This document shows positions 43,963-53,413 of a DNA stretch of 64,000 nucleotides, in pieces (within the stretch, counting starts at the first letter, position 1; each line of letters starts with the position of its first letter). The notes beneath the pieces were generated by a model, which made no database searches, had not been told where the DNA came from, and was given only the letters and a program-made list of their open reading frames with translations. A program made the translations under genes and the position numbers. Source of the stretch: Spirochaetes bacterium GWE1_32_154 (GTDB taxonomy: Bacteria > Spirochaetota > GWE2-31-10); NCBI GenBank assembly GCA_001829315.1, contig MIAY01000017.1:69568-133567 (forward strand). The letters run 5' to 3'.

Positions 43963-46431
43963 TTGAATAAGAAACCGGTCAACTTGATTATACATGGACA
44001 TTTTTATCAACCACCGAGAGAAGACCCCTGGACTAACGAAATAGACAATCAAAGCTCCGCCTACCCTTATAAAAACTGGAACTATAGAATTGCAGCAGAA
44101 TGTTACGGCCCAAACGGTTACTCACGGGTTCTTGATGAAAAAGGTTTAATTAATGAAATAATTAATAATTATCAATACCTCAGTTTTAATTTTGGACCTA
44201 CCCTCCTGACCTGGCTGGAAAATAAAGAACCTGATATTTACAACCATATTATCGAAGGTGATAAAAAAAGTGTTATAGAACACAATGGTCACGGAAATGC
44301 AATCGCTCAAATATACAATCATGTCATTATGCCATTACAATCTTTTGAAGATAAAATAACTCAGGTTATATGGGGTTTAAAAGATTTTGAATATAGATTC
44401 GGTAGAAAATCCGAAGGAATCTGGCTTGCTGAAACTGCTGTTGATTATAAAACAATTGATATTTTAATTGAACAGAAAATTAAATTTATTGTATTATCCC
44501 CTCTTCAAGCTATAGCCATACGTAAAAAAGGTAATGAAAACTGGATAGCGGTTGGAAAATCAGGCATTGACTCATCAATCCCCTACCTTATAAAAAGAAC
44601 TCATGGTGAAATTGCTGTGTTTTTTTATGACAAACAGTTATCAACGTCAATCAGTTTTGAACATTTGCTAAGAAACGCTGATGATTTATCATACAAAATT
44701 GCTAATGCGTCTAATAATGACAACGGGGTTATTGTAATAGCAACCGATGGTGAAATATATGGTCATCATGAACCTTTTGGCGATATGTGTCTCTCAAGTC
44801 TGATTTCACGCTTTCATAAAAACGGTTCCAAATTACATTTTACCAATTTCGGAGAGACGTTAGCTCAAAGCGAGATTATATTTGAAGTTAACCTTTTTAT
44901 GGGGGATGATGAGTTAGGTTCATCATGGAGTTGTGCTCATGGTGTAGGACGATGGTATAAAGACTGCGGGTGCCAGACAGGCGGGCAAAGTAACTGGAAT
45001 CAGCAATGGCGAACTCCTTTGCGGGAAGCATTTACCATACTTAAAAAGGATGTTGATGCACTATTTATCAATTTAACATCTGATTTTATAAATGATCCCT
45101 GGGACGTAAGAAACGACTACATTGATTTTATTTTATCAGAATACCAAACTAATAAAAATGAATGTTTTATCGATAAACATCTTACACGGGAAATTAACGA
45201 CAGCGAAAAAGACAAATTATTTAAGTTATTAGAGGCTCAAAAACTATCATTATTTTCTTTTACATCATGCGGATGGTTTTTCTCAGAGGTTACCGGTATA
45301 GAGACTGTGCAGAATATTAAGTTTGCGACAAAAGCACTTATGATTATCGAAGAATTCGGTTCGGTAGTACGAGGTGATTTTTTAGAAAAACTTAAAGAGG
45401 CACAATCAAATATTCCTGAGTTGCATGATGCTCTCTGGGTTTTCAATACATGGATTCTTACGGATATTCAGGACAAAAAACATATTGCAAATAATTTCAT
45501 AGCGTTACTTGAATCCGGAAAAAACATACGACAGGCGAATCTATCATTAACATTCAGTTTTGATTATAAAAATTATAAAATGCAAAAGTTAAGTCTTTTA
45601 TCAAATGTGTATCGCGGTGAAATTATCATAATTGATAAAACTAGTAACATACAATCACTTTTTACATTTCTTTATATAAAATCAAGCGGTATCGGGTATT
45701 CATTATATATAACCGGTAAAGAAAATGAACAGAAACTAATCTCACATAAAGATTTAATTATTTCAAACAATTATCAGGGAGAATCATTTTATACTGTTTT
45801 ATCCGAAAAAGATCTGATACTTGAAGTAAAAAATACACTTCTTGAAACAGATATCAATTCAACAATTAAAAAGGTGTATAATAGAAACGCTGACTCGATT
45901 GGTGATGTTAAAGAAATTATGACAAAATATAAAGAAATCCATATTTCTTTATCAACAGAATTGTCTAACTTTATCAAAAATACGGTAGAAATATATCTTC
46001 ATAAAATTTCTCAGGAACTTAACGACTTTCCCGATGAAACTCTTGAACATAATATTCTTTCAATTTTTGATTTAATTAATCATTTTTCAATAAAAATTGA
46101 TGCTATGTCATTAAAAAAGAAATTCAGTGATATTTTATATACAAGTCTGTCTGAAAACACTGACACCGATTCGGATGTTTATAATAATGCAATCAAATTT
46201 ATTGACTTTACCAATAAATCCAATATAATTATCGAAAAATCAAGACTGGAAAACCGGATTTTTGATATCCTGAAAAATAAATTACCGGCTATTGTTAGTG
46301 AAATCAACGAAGATATCAGCGAAAATAATAAAGTAAAACTAATGATTAAAATAAGAAAAATAATTATGCTTGCTGAAAAATTCAACATTAATACTACCGA
46401 AGAGAAAAAAACATTTTTTTCAAACTTTTAA
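43963..46431 (+). CDS. GH57 glycoside hydrolase with DUF3536 domain
   Basis: I choose the TTG at 43963 (NKKPVNLIIHGHFYQPPRED) because GGGAG lies 6 bases upstream; the TTG at 43948 has no such site. The product is 822 residues. GH57 motifs are visible: HGHFYQPPRE (motif 1), EHNGHGNAIAQIYNHVIMPL, the nucleophile Glu in GIWLAETAVD and the second carboxylate in IVIATDGEIYGHHEPFGD. The long C-terminal part is the DUF3536 region. The family acts on alpha-glucans in the cytoplasm. The exact reaction (amylase, branching or other) is not settled by sequence. Confidence 0.88.
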   Translation: MNKKPVNLIIHGHFYQPPREDPWTNEIDNQSSAYPYKNWNYRIAAECYGPNGYSRVLDEKGLINEIINNYQYLSFNFGPTLLTWLENKEPDIYNHIIEGDKKSVIEHNGHGNAIAQIYNHVIMPLQSFEDKITQVIWGLKDFEYRFGRKSEGIWLAETAVDYKTIDILIEQKIKFIVLSPLQAIAIRKKGNENWIAVGKSGIDSSIPYLIKRTHGEIAVFFYDKQLSTSISFEHLLRNADDLSYKIANASNNDNGVIVIATDGEIYGHHEPFGDMCLSSLISRFHKNGSKLHFTNFGETLAQSEIIFEVNLFMGDDELGSSWSCAHGVGRWYKDCGCQTGGQSNWNQQWRTPLREAFTILKKDVDALFINLTSDFINDPWDVRNDYIDFILSEYQTNKNECFIDKHLTREINDSEKDKLFKLLEAQKLSLFSFTSCGWFFSEVTGIETVQNIKFATKALMIIEEFGSVVRGDFLEKLKEAQSNIPELHDALWVFNTWILTDIQDKKHIANNFIALLESGKNIRQANLSLTFSFDYKNYKMQKLSLLSNVYRGEIIIIDKTSNIQSLFTFLYIKSSGIGYSLYITGKENEQKLISHKDLIISNNYQGESFYTVLSEKDLILEVKNTLLETDINSTIKKVYNRNADSIGDVKEIMTKYKEIHISLSTELSNFIKNTVEIYLHKISQELNDFPDETLEHNILSIFDLINHFSIKIDAMSLKKKFSDILYTSLSENTDTDSDVYNNAIKFIDFTNKSNIIIEKSRLENRIFDILKNKLPAIVSEINEDISENNKVKLMIKIRKIIMLAEKFNINTTEEKKTFFSNF

Positions 46432-46486
46432 TTATTGAGGTACTTAGCCTCTATTTCCGGGTTTATTTTTCCATCAGGAGGGGAAA

Positions 46487-46990
46487 ATGAATATTGAAGG
46501 TAAAATACGAAAAATCAAAGCGATAATCAATGACCCCGGCGTTTCAAAAGGGGAGCAGGAAGCTGCCATGTTACTTCTCGAGAGATTACAGAGTAAATAT
46601 GATATTATCGCTGAAGATGATGATAATGACAAGAAAAAATGGTTTGAGTTAAAATGCTTAAATGACTATGAGCGATCATTACTTATCAGATTATTAGCTT
46701 CATATAAATTAAAAGCTCATTTAAAAAAAAATCATAGTAAAAATTTAATTTTGTTTTATACTTCTCAATCATATTATGAGTTAATCTCAGCAGAACTTGC
46801 CTATCACAGTACCGTTTTATCTAAATATTTAAAGTCAGTTACGGTGAATTACCTTCACAAATTCATTCTTCCTTATGAAATACCGGAAAAAATGAATTAT
46901 ACTACTGACCGACTGACAAATGAGGCAGCCGAAGCTGCCTCAATGATTTTTGCCGGAAAAAATTATACCGTTAAAAAGATGATTGAATAG
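46487..46990 (+). CDS. DUF2786-like hypothetical protein
   Basis: 167 residues. The N-terminus (GKIRKIKAIINDPGVSKGEQ, EAAMLLLERLQSKYDI) resembles DUF2786, a short helical domain found in small phage and genome proteins of unknown role. The remainder is basic and helical (RSLLIRLLASYKLKAHLKK). AGGAGGG lies ahead of the ATG. Before insertion of element copy G its last codons would have overlapped the tail of the convergent methylase gene. Confidence 0.65.
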   Translation: MNIEGKIRKIKAIINDPGVSKGEQEAAMLLLERLQSKYDIIAEDDDNDKKKWFELKCLNDYERSLLIRLLASYKLKAHLKKNHSKNLILFYTSQSYYELISAELAYHSTVLSKYLKSVTVNYLHKFILPYEIPEKMNYTTDRLTNEAAEAASMIFAGKNYTVKKMIE

Positions 46991-46991
46991 C

Positions 46992-47148
46992 GAGCCTCTT
47001 GCAAAAATACTCTTTTTATCTCGAATTTTTGCATGAGGCTTCCCTGGTTGCATGGGCGAGCAGCCGTACTCGGCGACCAGCCTCTAATGCGATTATATCG
47101 CATGTGGCGGACGCAAAATCAAGTACTCTTGATTTTTGCAAGAGCCTA
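46992..47148. mobile_element. palindromic MITE-like element, copy G, with a nested 40-bp insert
   Basis: A copy in inverted orientation: it begins GAGCCTCTTGCAAAAATAC and ends TTTTTGCAAGAGCCTA. TAGC stands on both sides. Bases about 47041-47080 are an extra GC-rich segment with ends CTGGTTGC/GCGACCAG that breaks the inner arm. Without it the copy is 117 bp. The methylase gene reads about 17 codons into the element. Confidence 0.88.
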
Positions 47149-48973
47149 TAGCGTACTGTTTTTCACTGACTTGAGAATTACTAAACGACTCAAACAGCCT
47201 GTCATATTTTTGCCCGGCAACAGTTTTTAACCCAATGATTTCATCATCCTCATTCACTGAGTTATAATTTAATTTCCCGAGTAATATTGTTTCTATTTTG
47301 TTAAACCCGGCCTGGTGTAAAATATCTTCATTGTGCCAGAAGATTCCGGTTTTCTCAATGACATTCAAAACTTCAATAATTGCTCGTAACGATGCTTTAT
47401 ACGCCTTTTTATTATTAAACTTTGATAAATAATATGGAATCTTTGCAAATAAAGGTTTAATTTCCTCATACTTACCATTTGAATAATGATCTGCTATCAT
47501 ATCAAGACAAAGGTAGATTTCATCCTCTTTTGTTATAGAAGTAATAGTCATTATATCATCATAAAATAACTCTAACGATTTATAATCCCAATTAACGAGA
47601 TTATTTAATATCATTTCTTTATCTGTCACTTGAGCATTTTTTATTATAAGATGTGCCTGATTAGTTAAATAATCTTTAAAATTATCTGAAATCCCGCCGT
47701 TTTTTTCAATAGAATAACCCGTTTTTTTAAGAGCAGTTTCAGAAAAAGATTTCTTCAATAACACTTCAATTTTATTCATCAGCAAATCTTTTTTAACATC
47801 CACCATATCATGAGTACTTCTTGAAACTCTTGAATCCACCATGATGATAAACTCTACATTTTTCAATTCTGTTGTCAGCGCCTGTTTTCCGCCTTTATAT
47901 TTTTCATATTCACTCGTTACTATATTTAATTTACCTTTTTGAGAGAGAATATCAAGAATTGAATCAAACGGTATAATTCCATCGGTTGAATAACTTACCA
48001 TAATATTATTAGAGTTTATATTTTGTATTATTTTGTTAAATTCTGTTTCTGCAGAGTCCTTATAACAAAAACCCGATCGTGTTGTAATCCAGTCTCTTCG
48101 GATTGCAGATTTATGTATCTTTTTACCGTCAATAATAAATTCTTTATTCACTTCAGGTTTATCATTTTTCGCAATTGTATTTAACAGATGATAATTTGAT
48201 CCATATTGATGTTGATTATAAGGAGGATCAAGATACACAATATCAAATTTTTCATTAGTCAGTTTTTGAGATACCAGTAAAGCATCTTCATTATAGACAA
48301 ATCCCTTTCCATCACAGAGTTGTGGTTTTACAAGCGTAATTTCTTTCATAATTCTCGAAAGCGCATCTTTGTTATTCCCGCCGAATCCCCGATGAAAACC
48401 TTTAAAAACTCCCGATGTATTAGATCGGGTTGATGCTTCATACAATAATAGTGCAATGAGCAAATCCTGTTCATCATTATTTATCATTCCTGTAAGATAC
48501 CATGTATCAATCATTGCCCTGATACCATCTATTTTTAAACCATTATATTTCGTATAAAATAATCGCTCAGTATCAACATCCGGTGTTTCATCATTGTGAG
48601 GACAATAGTATTCAGAAATGTATCTGTCTTTTTCAGATGCCGTTTTAATTCCATTTAATTGTGTTAATACCAAATCCAACCCTCCGAGTTTTGCAAATCC
48701 CCGCGTTATAATTGAATTATCAAGTCCGATAAATGCCCGGTTCATAATATAAGAATACCATTCCCAGTCATTGGTATGAACTTCAAACTGATATGATTTT
48801 GCTAATCGTGATACAACCCCGGTGCCTGCAAATAAATCAAGAAATTTCTTTCCTTTATTGCCATTTTCACAACCGGCTTTTTTTATTGCATCATTAATCA
48901 AAGGCAACAATCTTCTTTTATTACCAATATAAGCTATTAAATTCTTTTCAACATATTCTTTATTATATTCCAT
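47093..48973 (-). CDS. DNA adenine methylase (D12 class), C-terminus replaced by element sequence
   Basis: 626 residues, long for this class. The AdoMet motif is KFLDLFAGTGVVSRLA (about residue 43), with catalytic DPPYNQHQYGSNYH at about 255. The front (YIGNKRRLLPLINDAIKK) is typical of D12 adenine methylases. About 300 further residues at the C-terminus are of unknown role. The last 17 residues (GSCKNQEYLILRPPHAI) come from element copy G. Before insertion the frame would have continued YAIQSSF-stop. No endonuclease gene is adjacent, so it is probably solitary. AGGGG precedes the ATG. Confidence 0.88.
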   Translation of the reverse strand: MEYNKEYVEKNLIAYIGNKRRLLPLINDAIKKAGCENGNKGKKFLDLFAGTGVVSRLAKSYQFEVHTNDWEWYSYIMNRAFIGLDNSIITRGFAKLGGLDLVLTQLNGIKTASEKDRYISEYYCPHNDETPDVDTERLFYTKYNGLKIDGIRAMIDTWYLTGMINNDEQDLLIALLLYEASTRSNTSGVFKGFHRGFGGNNKDALSRIMKEITLVKPQLCDGKGFVYNEDALLVSQKLTNEKFDIVYLDPPYNQHQYGSNYHLLNTIAKNDKPEVNKEFIIDGKKIHKSAIRRDWITTRSGFCYKDSAETEFNKIIQNINSNNIMVSYSTDGIIPFDSILDILSQKGKLNIVTSEYEKYKGGKQALTTELKNVEFIIMVDSRVSRSTHDMVDVKKDLLMNKIEVLLKKSFSETALKKTGYSIEKNGGISDNFKDYLTNQAHLIIKNAQVTDKEMILNNLVNWDYKSLELFYDDIMTITSITKEDEIYLCLDMIADHYSNGKYEEIKPLFAKIPYYLSKFNNKKAYKASLRAIIEVLNVIEKTGIFWHNEDILHQAGFNKIETILLGKLNYNSVNEDDEIIGLKTVAGQKYDRLFESFSNSQVSEKQYAIGSCKNQEYLILRPPHAI

Positions 48974-49346
48974 CGATTAACCCCTTACTAAAACGTCACC
49001 ATTTATTATTTCGGTTATTTAAATTCAATCATTAGGGGTTCTTGAAAAAATACTTTTTTATCAACGTTATTTTCGGGAAGTTAGGTTACGACTTCTGGTA
49101 ATGTACCATTCAAACGATAGAAAACATATCACAATTTCCACCACAGACACCAGTTTTACTGGAGGGCACAGAGTTTTTTTTAATTTTTTTTCTTTTGTCC
49201 AAACAAAAACATTAATCTCTCATTTCTTCATCTCCTCTCTGTGCTTTCTGTGGCTCTTTGGTGGAAAATTCCTGAAATTTTATAGCGCAGACTCTGCGGA
49301 TTTAAAAAGTTTACCCGGAAAAGGCTCACTTGTATGAATTATAAAA
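48974..49346. other. intergenic stretch with a degenerate element trace and an unrelated palindrome
   Basis: No gene is seen. GGGGTTCTTGAAAAAATAC (49037-49055) resembles a decayed left end of the dispersed element. A separate palindrome occupies 49134-49268. The rest is AT-rich with no frame of note. Confidence 0.5.
49134..49268. repeat. long imperfect palindrome, ACCACAGA...TCTGTGG type
   Basis: TTTCCACCACAGACACC and GGGCACAGAG on the left face CTCTGTGCTTTCTGTGG and CTTTGGTGGAAAA on the right, across about 60 bases of T- and A-rich loop. Sequences of this CCACAGAG/CTCTGTGG kind recur between genes in many unrelated bacterial genomes. The origin is unknown. It is distinct from the GAGGCTCTTGC element. 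Confidence 0.65.
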
Positions 49347-49376
49347 AAAGGCTGTTCCCGTTAAGGAACAGCCTTT
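49347..49376 (-). terminator. intrinsic terminator of the amt/P-II operon
   Basis: AAAGGCTGTTCC and GGAACAGCCTTT pair across a short loop, with a T-run on the minus strand. It lies about 17 bp past the P-II stop codon. Confidence 0.9.
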
Positions 49377-49392
49377 ATAAAGAGATACTTAA

Positions 49393-49734
49393 TTAACCTA
49401 CAGCACTTGTACCAGTCTCTCCGGTACGTATTCTGACGCACTGCTCAAGTGAAGTAACGAATATTTTTCCGTCACCGATATTGCCTGTTCTTGCAGCTGC
49501 GATAATTGCGTCAATTGTAGGTTTTACAAACTCATCATTAACTGCAATCTCAATTCTCGTTTTTTTCAATAGAGTTATCTCTGAAATAGCTCCTCGGTAT
49601 GTTTCTTTATAACCTTTCTGCTGTCCACAACCAAGAGCTGTTGAAACAGTCATTTTGTGTATGTTTGCATCAAAAAGTGCTTTTTTAACATCCTCAAGTT
49701 TGTGAGGTTGTATCATTGCAACTATTAATTTCAT
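49393..49734 (-). CDS. glnK: P-II nitrogen regulatory protein
   Basis: 113 residues aligning without gaps to GlnB/GlnK: the start [20 protein letters not shown], the T-loop [18 protein letters not shown], and the nucleotide-binding [11 protein letters not shown]. Position 51, the Tyr normally uridylylated in enterobacterial P-II, is Ser (YRGAIS), so control by GlnD-type uridylylation is unlikely. The protein would bind ATP/ADP and 2-oxoglutarate and plug the ammonium channel encoded just upstream. AGGAGG precedes the ATG. Confidence 0.93.
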   Translation of the reverse strand: MKLIVAMIQPHKLEDVKKALFDANIHKMTVSTALGCGQQKGYKETYRGAISEITLLKKTRIEIAVNDEFVKPTIDAIIAAARTGNIGDGKIFVTSLEQCVRIRTGETGTSAVG

Positions 49735-49795
49735 AGTATCCTCCTGTAGTAATTCAATTTGCTTTCTCTAAATATTTCGTAAATTACACCGTTTA

Positions 49796-51166
49796 TCAGT
49801 TAATAATCTGAAAGCCTGCGTATGCTTCTGCACCATGTTCACCGATATCAAGACCACGAATTTCTTCTTCTCTATCAACACGTAAACCAACAGTATATTT
49901 TAACACTGTCCATATGACAAGTGATATACCGAATGTAAATCCACCAACAGCAAGAACACCAAGTGCCTGAGCTCCAAGAAGTGTAAATCCGCCGCCGAAT
50001 AATAAACCGTTACCTGTAGCAGCACCGGTTATTCCGTCCTGTGCAAATAAACCTACAGCAAGTGTACCAAATACACCGTTAACAAGATGAACTGACAAAG
50101 CACCAACAGGGTCATCCAGTTTTAATTTATCAAACAACAATACAGCAAACACTACAAACACACCGGCAATAAGCCCGATTATTGCTGCTGATTCAACACT
50201 TACAAAAGCACAACCTGCAGTAATAGCTACAAGTCCTGCAAGTGCCCCGTTTATAATCATAGATAAATCAGGTTTTCCAAGAACAATCCATGATAAAGCA
50301 CCTGCAGCAAGTATGGCAGTTGCAGCAGCTGTATTTGTTGTAACGGCGATATGAGCAATAGCTGAACCATCACCTACCCCCATAGTTGATCCCGGGTTAA
50401 AACCGAACCAGCCGAACCAGAGTACAAGACCACCAAGAGTAACGAGTGCCATGTTGTGTCCGAAAATCGGATTAACTGTACCATCAGCTCTATATTTACC
50501 AATACGAGGTCCTAAAACAATAACACCTGCAAGGGCAGCCCATCCTCCAACAGAGTGAACTACTGTAGAACCGGCAAAGTCCCACATACCAAGTGACTGT
50601 AACCATCCGCCACCCCATATCCAGTGACCTGTAAGCGGATACATAATACCTACCAGTATAGCTGAGAAAATTATAAATACATGGAACTTGATTCTTTCAG
50701 CAACAGCACCTGATACTATTGTCGCTGCAGTTCCGGCAAATACCAACTGGAAAAGAAATTTAGCCCAGAAAGGTACCTGTGTCCAGCTTATAGAGTCAAA
50801 ACCTTCATCAACACCAAAGTTGGCAAAAAACAGGTTAGTCAGACCGGAAAAACCGTTTCCGTTTGAGAACATAAGTCCCCATCCGATAAACCAGAATCCG
50901 ACAGATGCCAGAGCAAATACAATAAAGTTTTTTGCAAGGATATTTACTGTGTTCTTTGCACGGCAAAGGCCCGATTCAACCATTGCAAATCCAAGATTCA
51001 TAAAGAATACAAGAAATGCTGCGAGCAGAACCCAAACAGTGTCGAGTCCGATTGATAATGTCTTAATTAACGTTGCGGTATCTGTTGTTTCCTGACTGAA
51101 TGCAGGTGTGATAGCCGCAATAAGAAGCAGTGCCGGGAGTAGTACCCGTACAATTTTTCTGTCCAT
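49796..51166 (-). CDS. amt: ammonium transporter
   Basis: 456 residues with a signal-like N-terminus and 11 membrane segments. Family landmarks: VLLAAFLVFFMNLGFAMVES, MYPLTGHWIWGGGWL, the signature FAGSTVVHSVGGWAALAG with its pore His, and VHLVNGVFGTLAVGL with the second His. It conducts ammonia/ammonium across the inner membrane. The P-II gene follows 61 bp downstream and belongs to the same operon. AAGGAG lies ahead of the ATG, with a sigma-54 promoter about 135 bp upstream. Confidence 0.95.
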   Translation of the reverse strand: MDRKIVRVLLPALLLIAAITPAFSQETTDTATLIKTLSIGLDTVWVLLAAFLVFFMNLGFAMVESGLCRAKNTVNILAKNFIVFALASVGFWFIGWGLMFSNGNGFSGLTNLFFANFGVDEGFDSISWTQVPFWAKFLFQLVFAGTAATIVSGAVAERIKFHVFIIFSAILVGIMYPLTGHWIWGGGWLQSLGMWDFAGSTVVHSVGGWAALAGVIVLGPRIGKYRADGTVNPIFGHNMALVTLGGLVLWFGWFGFNPGSTMGVGDGSAIAHIAVTTNTAAATAILAAGALSWIVLGKPDLSMIINGALAGLVAITAGCAFVSVESAAIIGLIAGVFVVFAVLLFDKLKLDDPVGALSVHLVNGVFGTLAVGLFAQDGITGAATGNGLLFGGGFTLLGAQALGVLAVGGFTFGISLVIWTVLKYTVGLRVDREEEIRGLDIGEHGAEAYAGFQIIN

Positions 51167-51632
51167 TTTAGTACTCCTTTTGTCTGTTTTGTTACGGGAA
51201 ATCCCGTTTTATTGCCGGTCGTACAGCATCATAGTTTGTACTGCTTATACGTTGAGTAACCTGTAATCAGCATACTACCGGTTCATTTTTGTTATTATAT
51301 AGCATAAGGCGTGCCAACTTGTTAACAATACAATAATGTGTTGTATCACTGGAAATACATTCTAAAACGATTGATTTACTGATACAAAAATGTACAACTC
51401 ATTCAAAAACGTTACTAAAATGTAATAACCGTTTGTTATATGGATTACATTGCTCAATGTGCCGGTTTTTCTATTGAAAACAAACTTTTTTTTATTTCGA
51501 TAACGATAAATACTCAAAATTTAAAGTTGTTCAAGTATAAAACGAAGAAAGCCGATATTTAAATGAAGTATAAAATAATAAATAATGATTGTTGTGCACT
51601 GAAAAAGCGGAACTAAAAAAAATGAGGAAAAA
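51167..51632. other. regulatory intergenic region between amt and the flavodoxin gene
   Basis: No gene is seen. On the amt side the region holds the sigma-54 promoter (51302-51317) and a dyad ATACAA-N7-TTGTAT (51328-51346). GGGAAATCCC (51196-51205) is a short palindrome in the leader. The remainder is AT-rich and probably carries the promoter of the flavodoxin gene at 51633. Confidence 0.5.
51302..51317 (-). promoter_or_regulatory. sigma-54 promoter of the amt/P-II operon
   Basis: The minus strand reads TTGGCACGCCTTATGC, with exactly 10 bases between GG and GC, and TGGCACG is the full -24 consensus. Control of amt-glnK by sigma-54 and a nitrogen regulator is standard in many bacteria. Confidence 0.88.
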
Positions 51633-52166
51633 ATGAATATTTTAATAGCTTATTTTAGCAAATCAGGAAATACAAAATTATTAGCAGAGCAGATAAAAAA
51701 CACTTTAAATTCTAAAAACCTTTCTTATGATTTTAAAGATGTTAATAATTTAGATTTTAATAATTTAAGTCAATACGATTTATTTATGATTGGTTCTCCG
51801 TGTTATTCAAGTGATATCGTGCCGATAATTAAAAAATTATTACTTTACATTTCAAAACTAAACAAAAAAGTATTATTATTTGTTACTCATTCCACAGATA
51901 TTTCCGGTGAAAAATATAACAAATGGGCTTTAGGATGTGAAAAAACATTTAATCAGATAATTAATAAAAATAATATTCTTGGTTACTATCACTGTATGGG
52001 AAAACCCAATTTAATGATACAATATTTTATTAAATTTATTGTTTTTAAAAAGCAAAAACCAGGCTGGTTAGACTTTAAAAAAGACATGATGAATCACCCG
52101 AATACTAAAGATTTAGAAGATTTCAAAAGTTATATTGTTAAAATAATAAATAATTTAAATACATGA
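51633..52166 (+). CDS. flavodoxin-family protein
   Basis: 177 residues. ILIAYFSKSGNTKLLAEQI is the FMN phosphate-binding loop, and YDLFMIGSPCYSSDIVPIIK and KKVLLFVTHSTDISGEKYN are the next two flavin loops. There is no signal peptide. It carries electrons at low potential or acts as a flavoprotein reductase. GAGGAAAAA precedes the ATG. The stop codon is made at the junction with element copy H (T from the flank, GA from the element); the original stop TAA would have been at the same place. Confidence 0.85.
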   Translation: MNILIAYFSKSGNTKLLAEQIKNTLNSKNLSYDFKDVNNLDFNNLSQYDLFMIGSPCYSSDIVPIIKKLLLYISKLNKKVLLFVTHSTDISGEKYNKWALGCEKTFNQIINKNNILGYYHCMGKPNLMIQYFIKFIVFKKQKPGWLDFKKDMMNHPNTKDLEDFKSYIVKIINNLNT

Positions 52167-52303
52167 GGCTCTTGCAAAAGTCAAGATTACTTGATGAAAA
52201 AAAGGGTACTTTTTTTATGCTTCCGCCGTTACGCAATATAATTGCGTTATAGGAAGCTTCTTGCAAAAATTCGAGAAAAAAAGAGTATTTTTGCAAGAAG
52301 CTC
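52165..52303. mobile_element. palindromic MITE-like element, copy H (long form)
   Basis: A 139-bp copy beginning GAGGCTCTTGCAAAAGTC and ending TTTTTGCAAGAAGCTC, with ACAT directly on both sides. The central hairpin arms ACGCAAT/ATTGCGT pair perfectly around ATA. It touches the stop codon of the flavodoxin gene. Confidence 0.92.
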
Positions 52304-52429
52304 ACATAACGTTGTTTTAACAGTTAGTATGACTTTGTAACTGGTATTTACCTTTTACAGTATTTTTATTATAATTGCACTATACTATAAGAAATGCGTT
52401 TAGATAAACTTGTTTAAGGATAATAATAA

Positions 52430-53413
52430 ATGAATGAATATTTACAGAATCAAATAAAACAAGACTTTGTTATATTAAAAACATTTCTTTCAGATAATTA
52501 CAAACTTGCACAATACTTACGAATTGATTTTGCAGATGGTTCGAAAGTAATCGATCTTTTAAAACTAAGTAAAGAAAACGCTCATATTGAACTAAAAAGA
52601 AACTACATTAACCAGATATTTTCAATACTGGATGATGCATTATATAAAATGATAACCCCGGGAAAACTGAATGAAGCGTTAAAAACAGTTGATATACTTT
52701 TATTTCTTACCTGCGTTAACATTAGAGCAATTTCTCAAAAACAGGTTATTAAAGTTAAATCAGCAGATACATTTGATATAGAAGAGTTTGATATAAAAAC
52801 GATAATCAAAGAGTTACCCGTACTATCAAAAGAATTACCTGATGCAAATATGCATATCCGGGTAATAACTAATTTACTGAAAAAATATAGGGATATTACC
52901 ATTGAAATGGATGAGAAAACAATTTTAGCACCGGAAAAAACAAGAGAATCAATAACAAATACATACAAATCAGAATTAGCAACCGTAATCATCAGTATAA
53001 AAAAACACTATTATAATATGGTTATGGCAATTCCTTCATTAAAAGCAAAATTTGAAGCACAGTATATTACAAAAAAACCTGACACAAATGATACAACAGA
53101 TGTTTTTTTCACTTATGACTTCTCTTTGCTCAAACATTTTTTATTAAAACAACTCGGTGAATACTCAAAGATCCGCAGTTCCCTTACGTTTGTAAAAAAA
53201 GAAAGCATGGATGTATTGTCAATTATCAAAGATCTCTATAATCTACAAACGAGCTACATTGAAATAACAAAACATGAAGAAAGTGCCATTTTCAATGTAA
53301 TGTCAGTCAATAAAATTGGTGTAGAAAAATTTAATCTTTTCTTATTCCGCATAACTGATGAAATAATTAAGTATATTGAACAGAAGTTTGTAAACCCGTA
53401 TTCGAGGAAATAG
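52430..53413 (+). CDS. hypothetical cytoplasmic protein
   Basis: 327 residues, without a signal peptide or membrane segment, and predicted to be almost wholly helical with many charged residues. AAGGA lies ahead of the ATG. No family is recognised. Its 3' end overlaps the end of the convergent tilS gene by 47 bp, so either C-terminus can change only under joint constraint. Confidence 0.65.
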   Translation: MNEYLQNQIKQDFVILKTFLSDNYKLAQYLRIDFADGSKVIDLLKLSKENAHIELKRNYINQIFSILDDALYKMITPGKLNEALKTVDILLFLTCVNIRAISQKQVIKVKSADTFDIEEFDIKTIIKELPVLSKELPDANMHIRVITNLLKKYRDITIEMDEKTILAPEKTRESITNTYKSELATVIISIKKHYYNMVMAIPSLKAKFEAQYITKKPDTNDTTDVFFTYDFSLLKHFLLKQLGEYSKIRSSLTFVKKESMDVLSIIKDLYNLQTSYIEITKHEESAIFNVMSVNKIGVEKFNLFLFRITDEIIKYIEQKFVNPYSRK

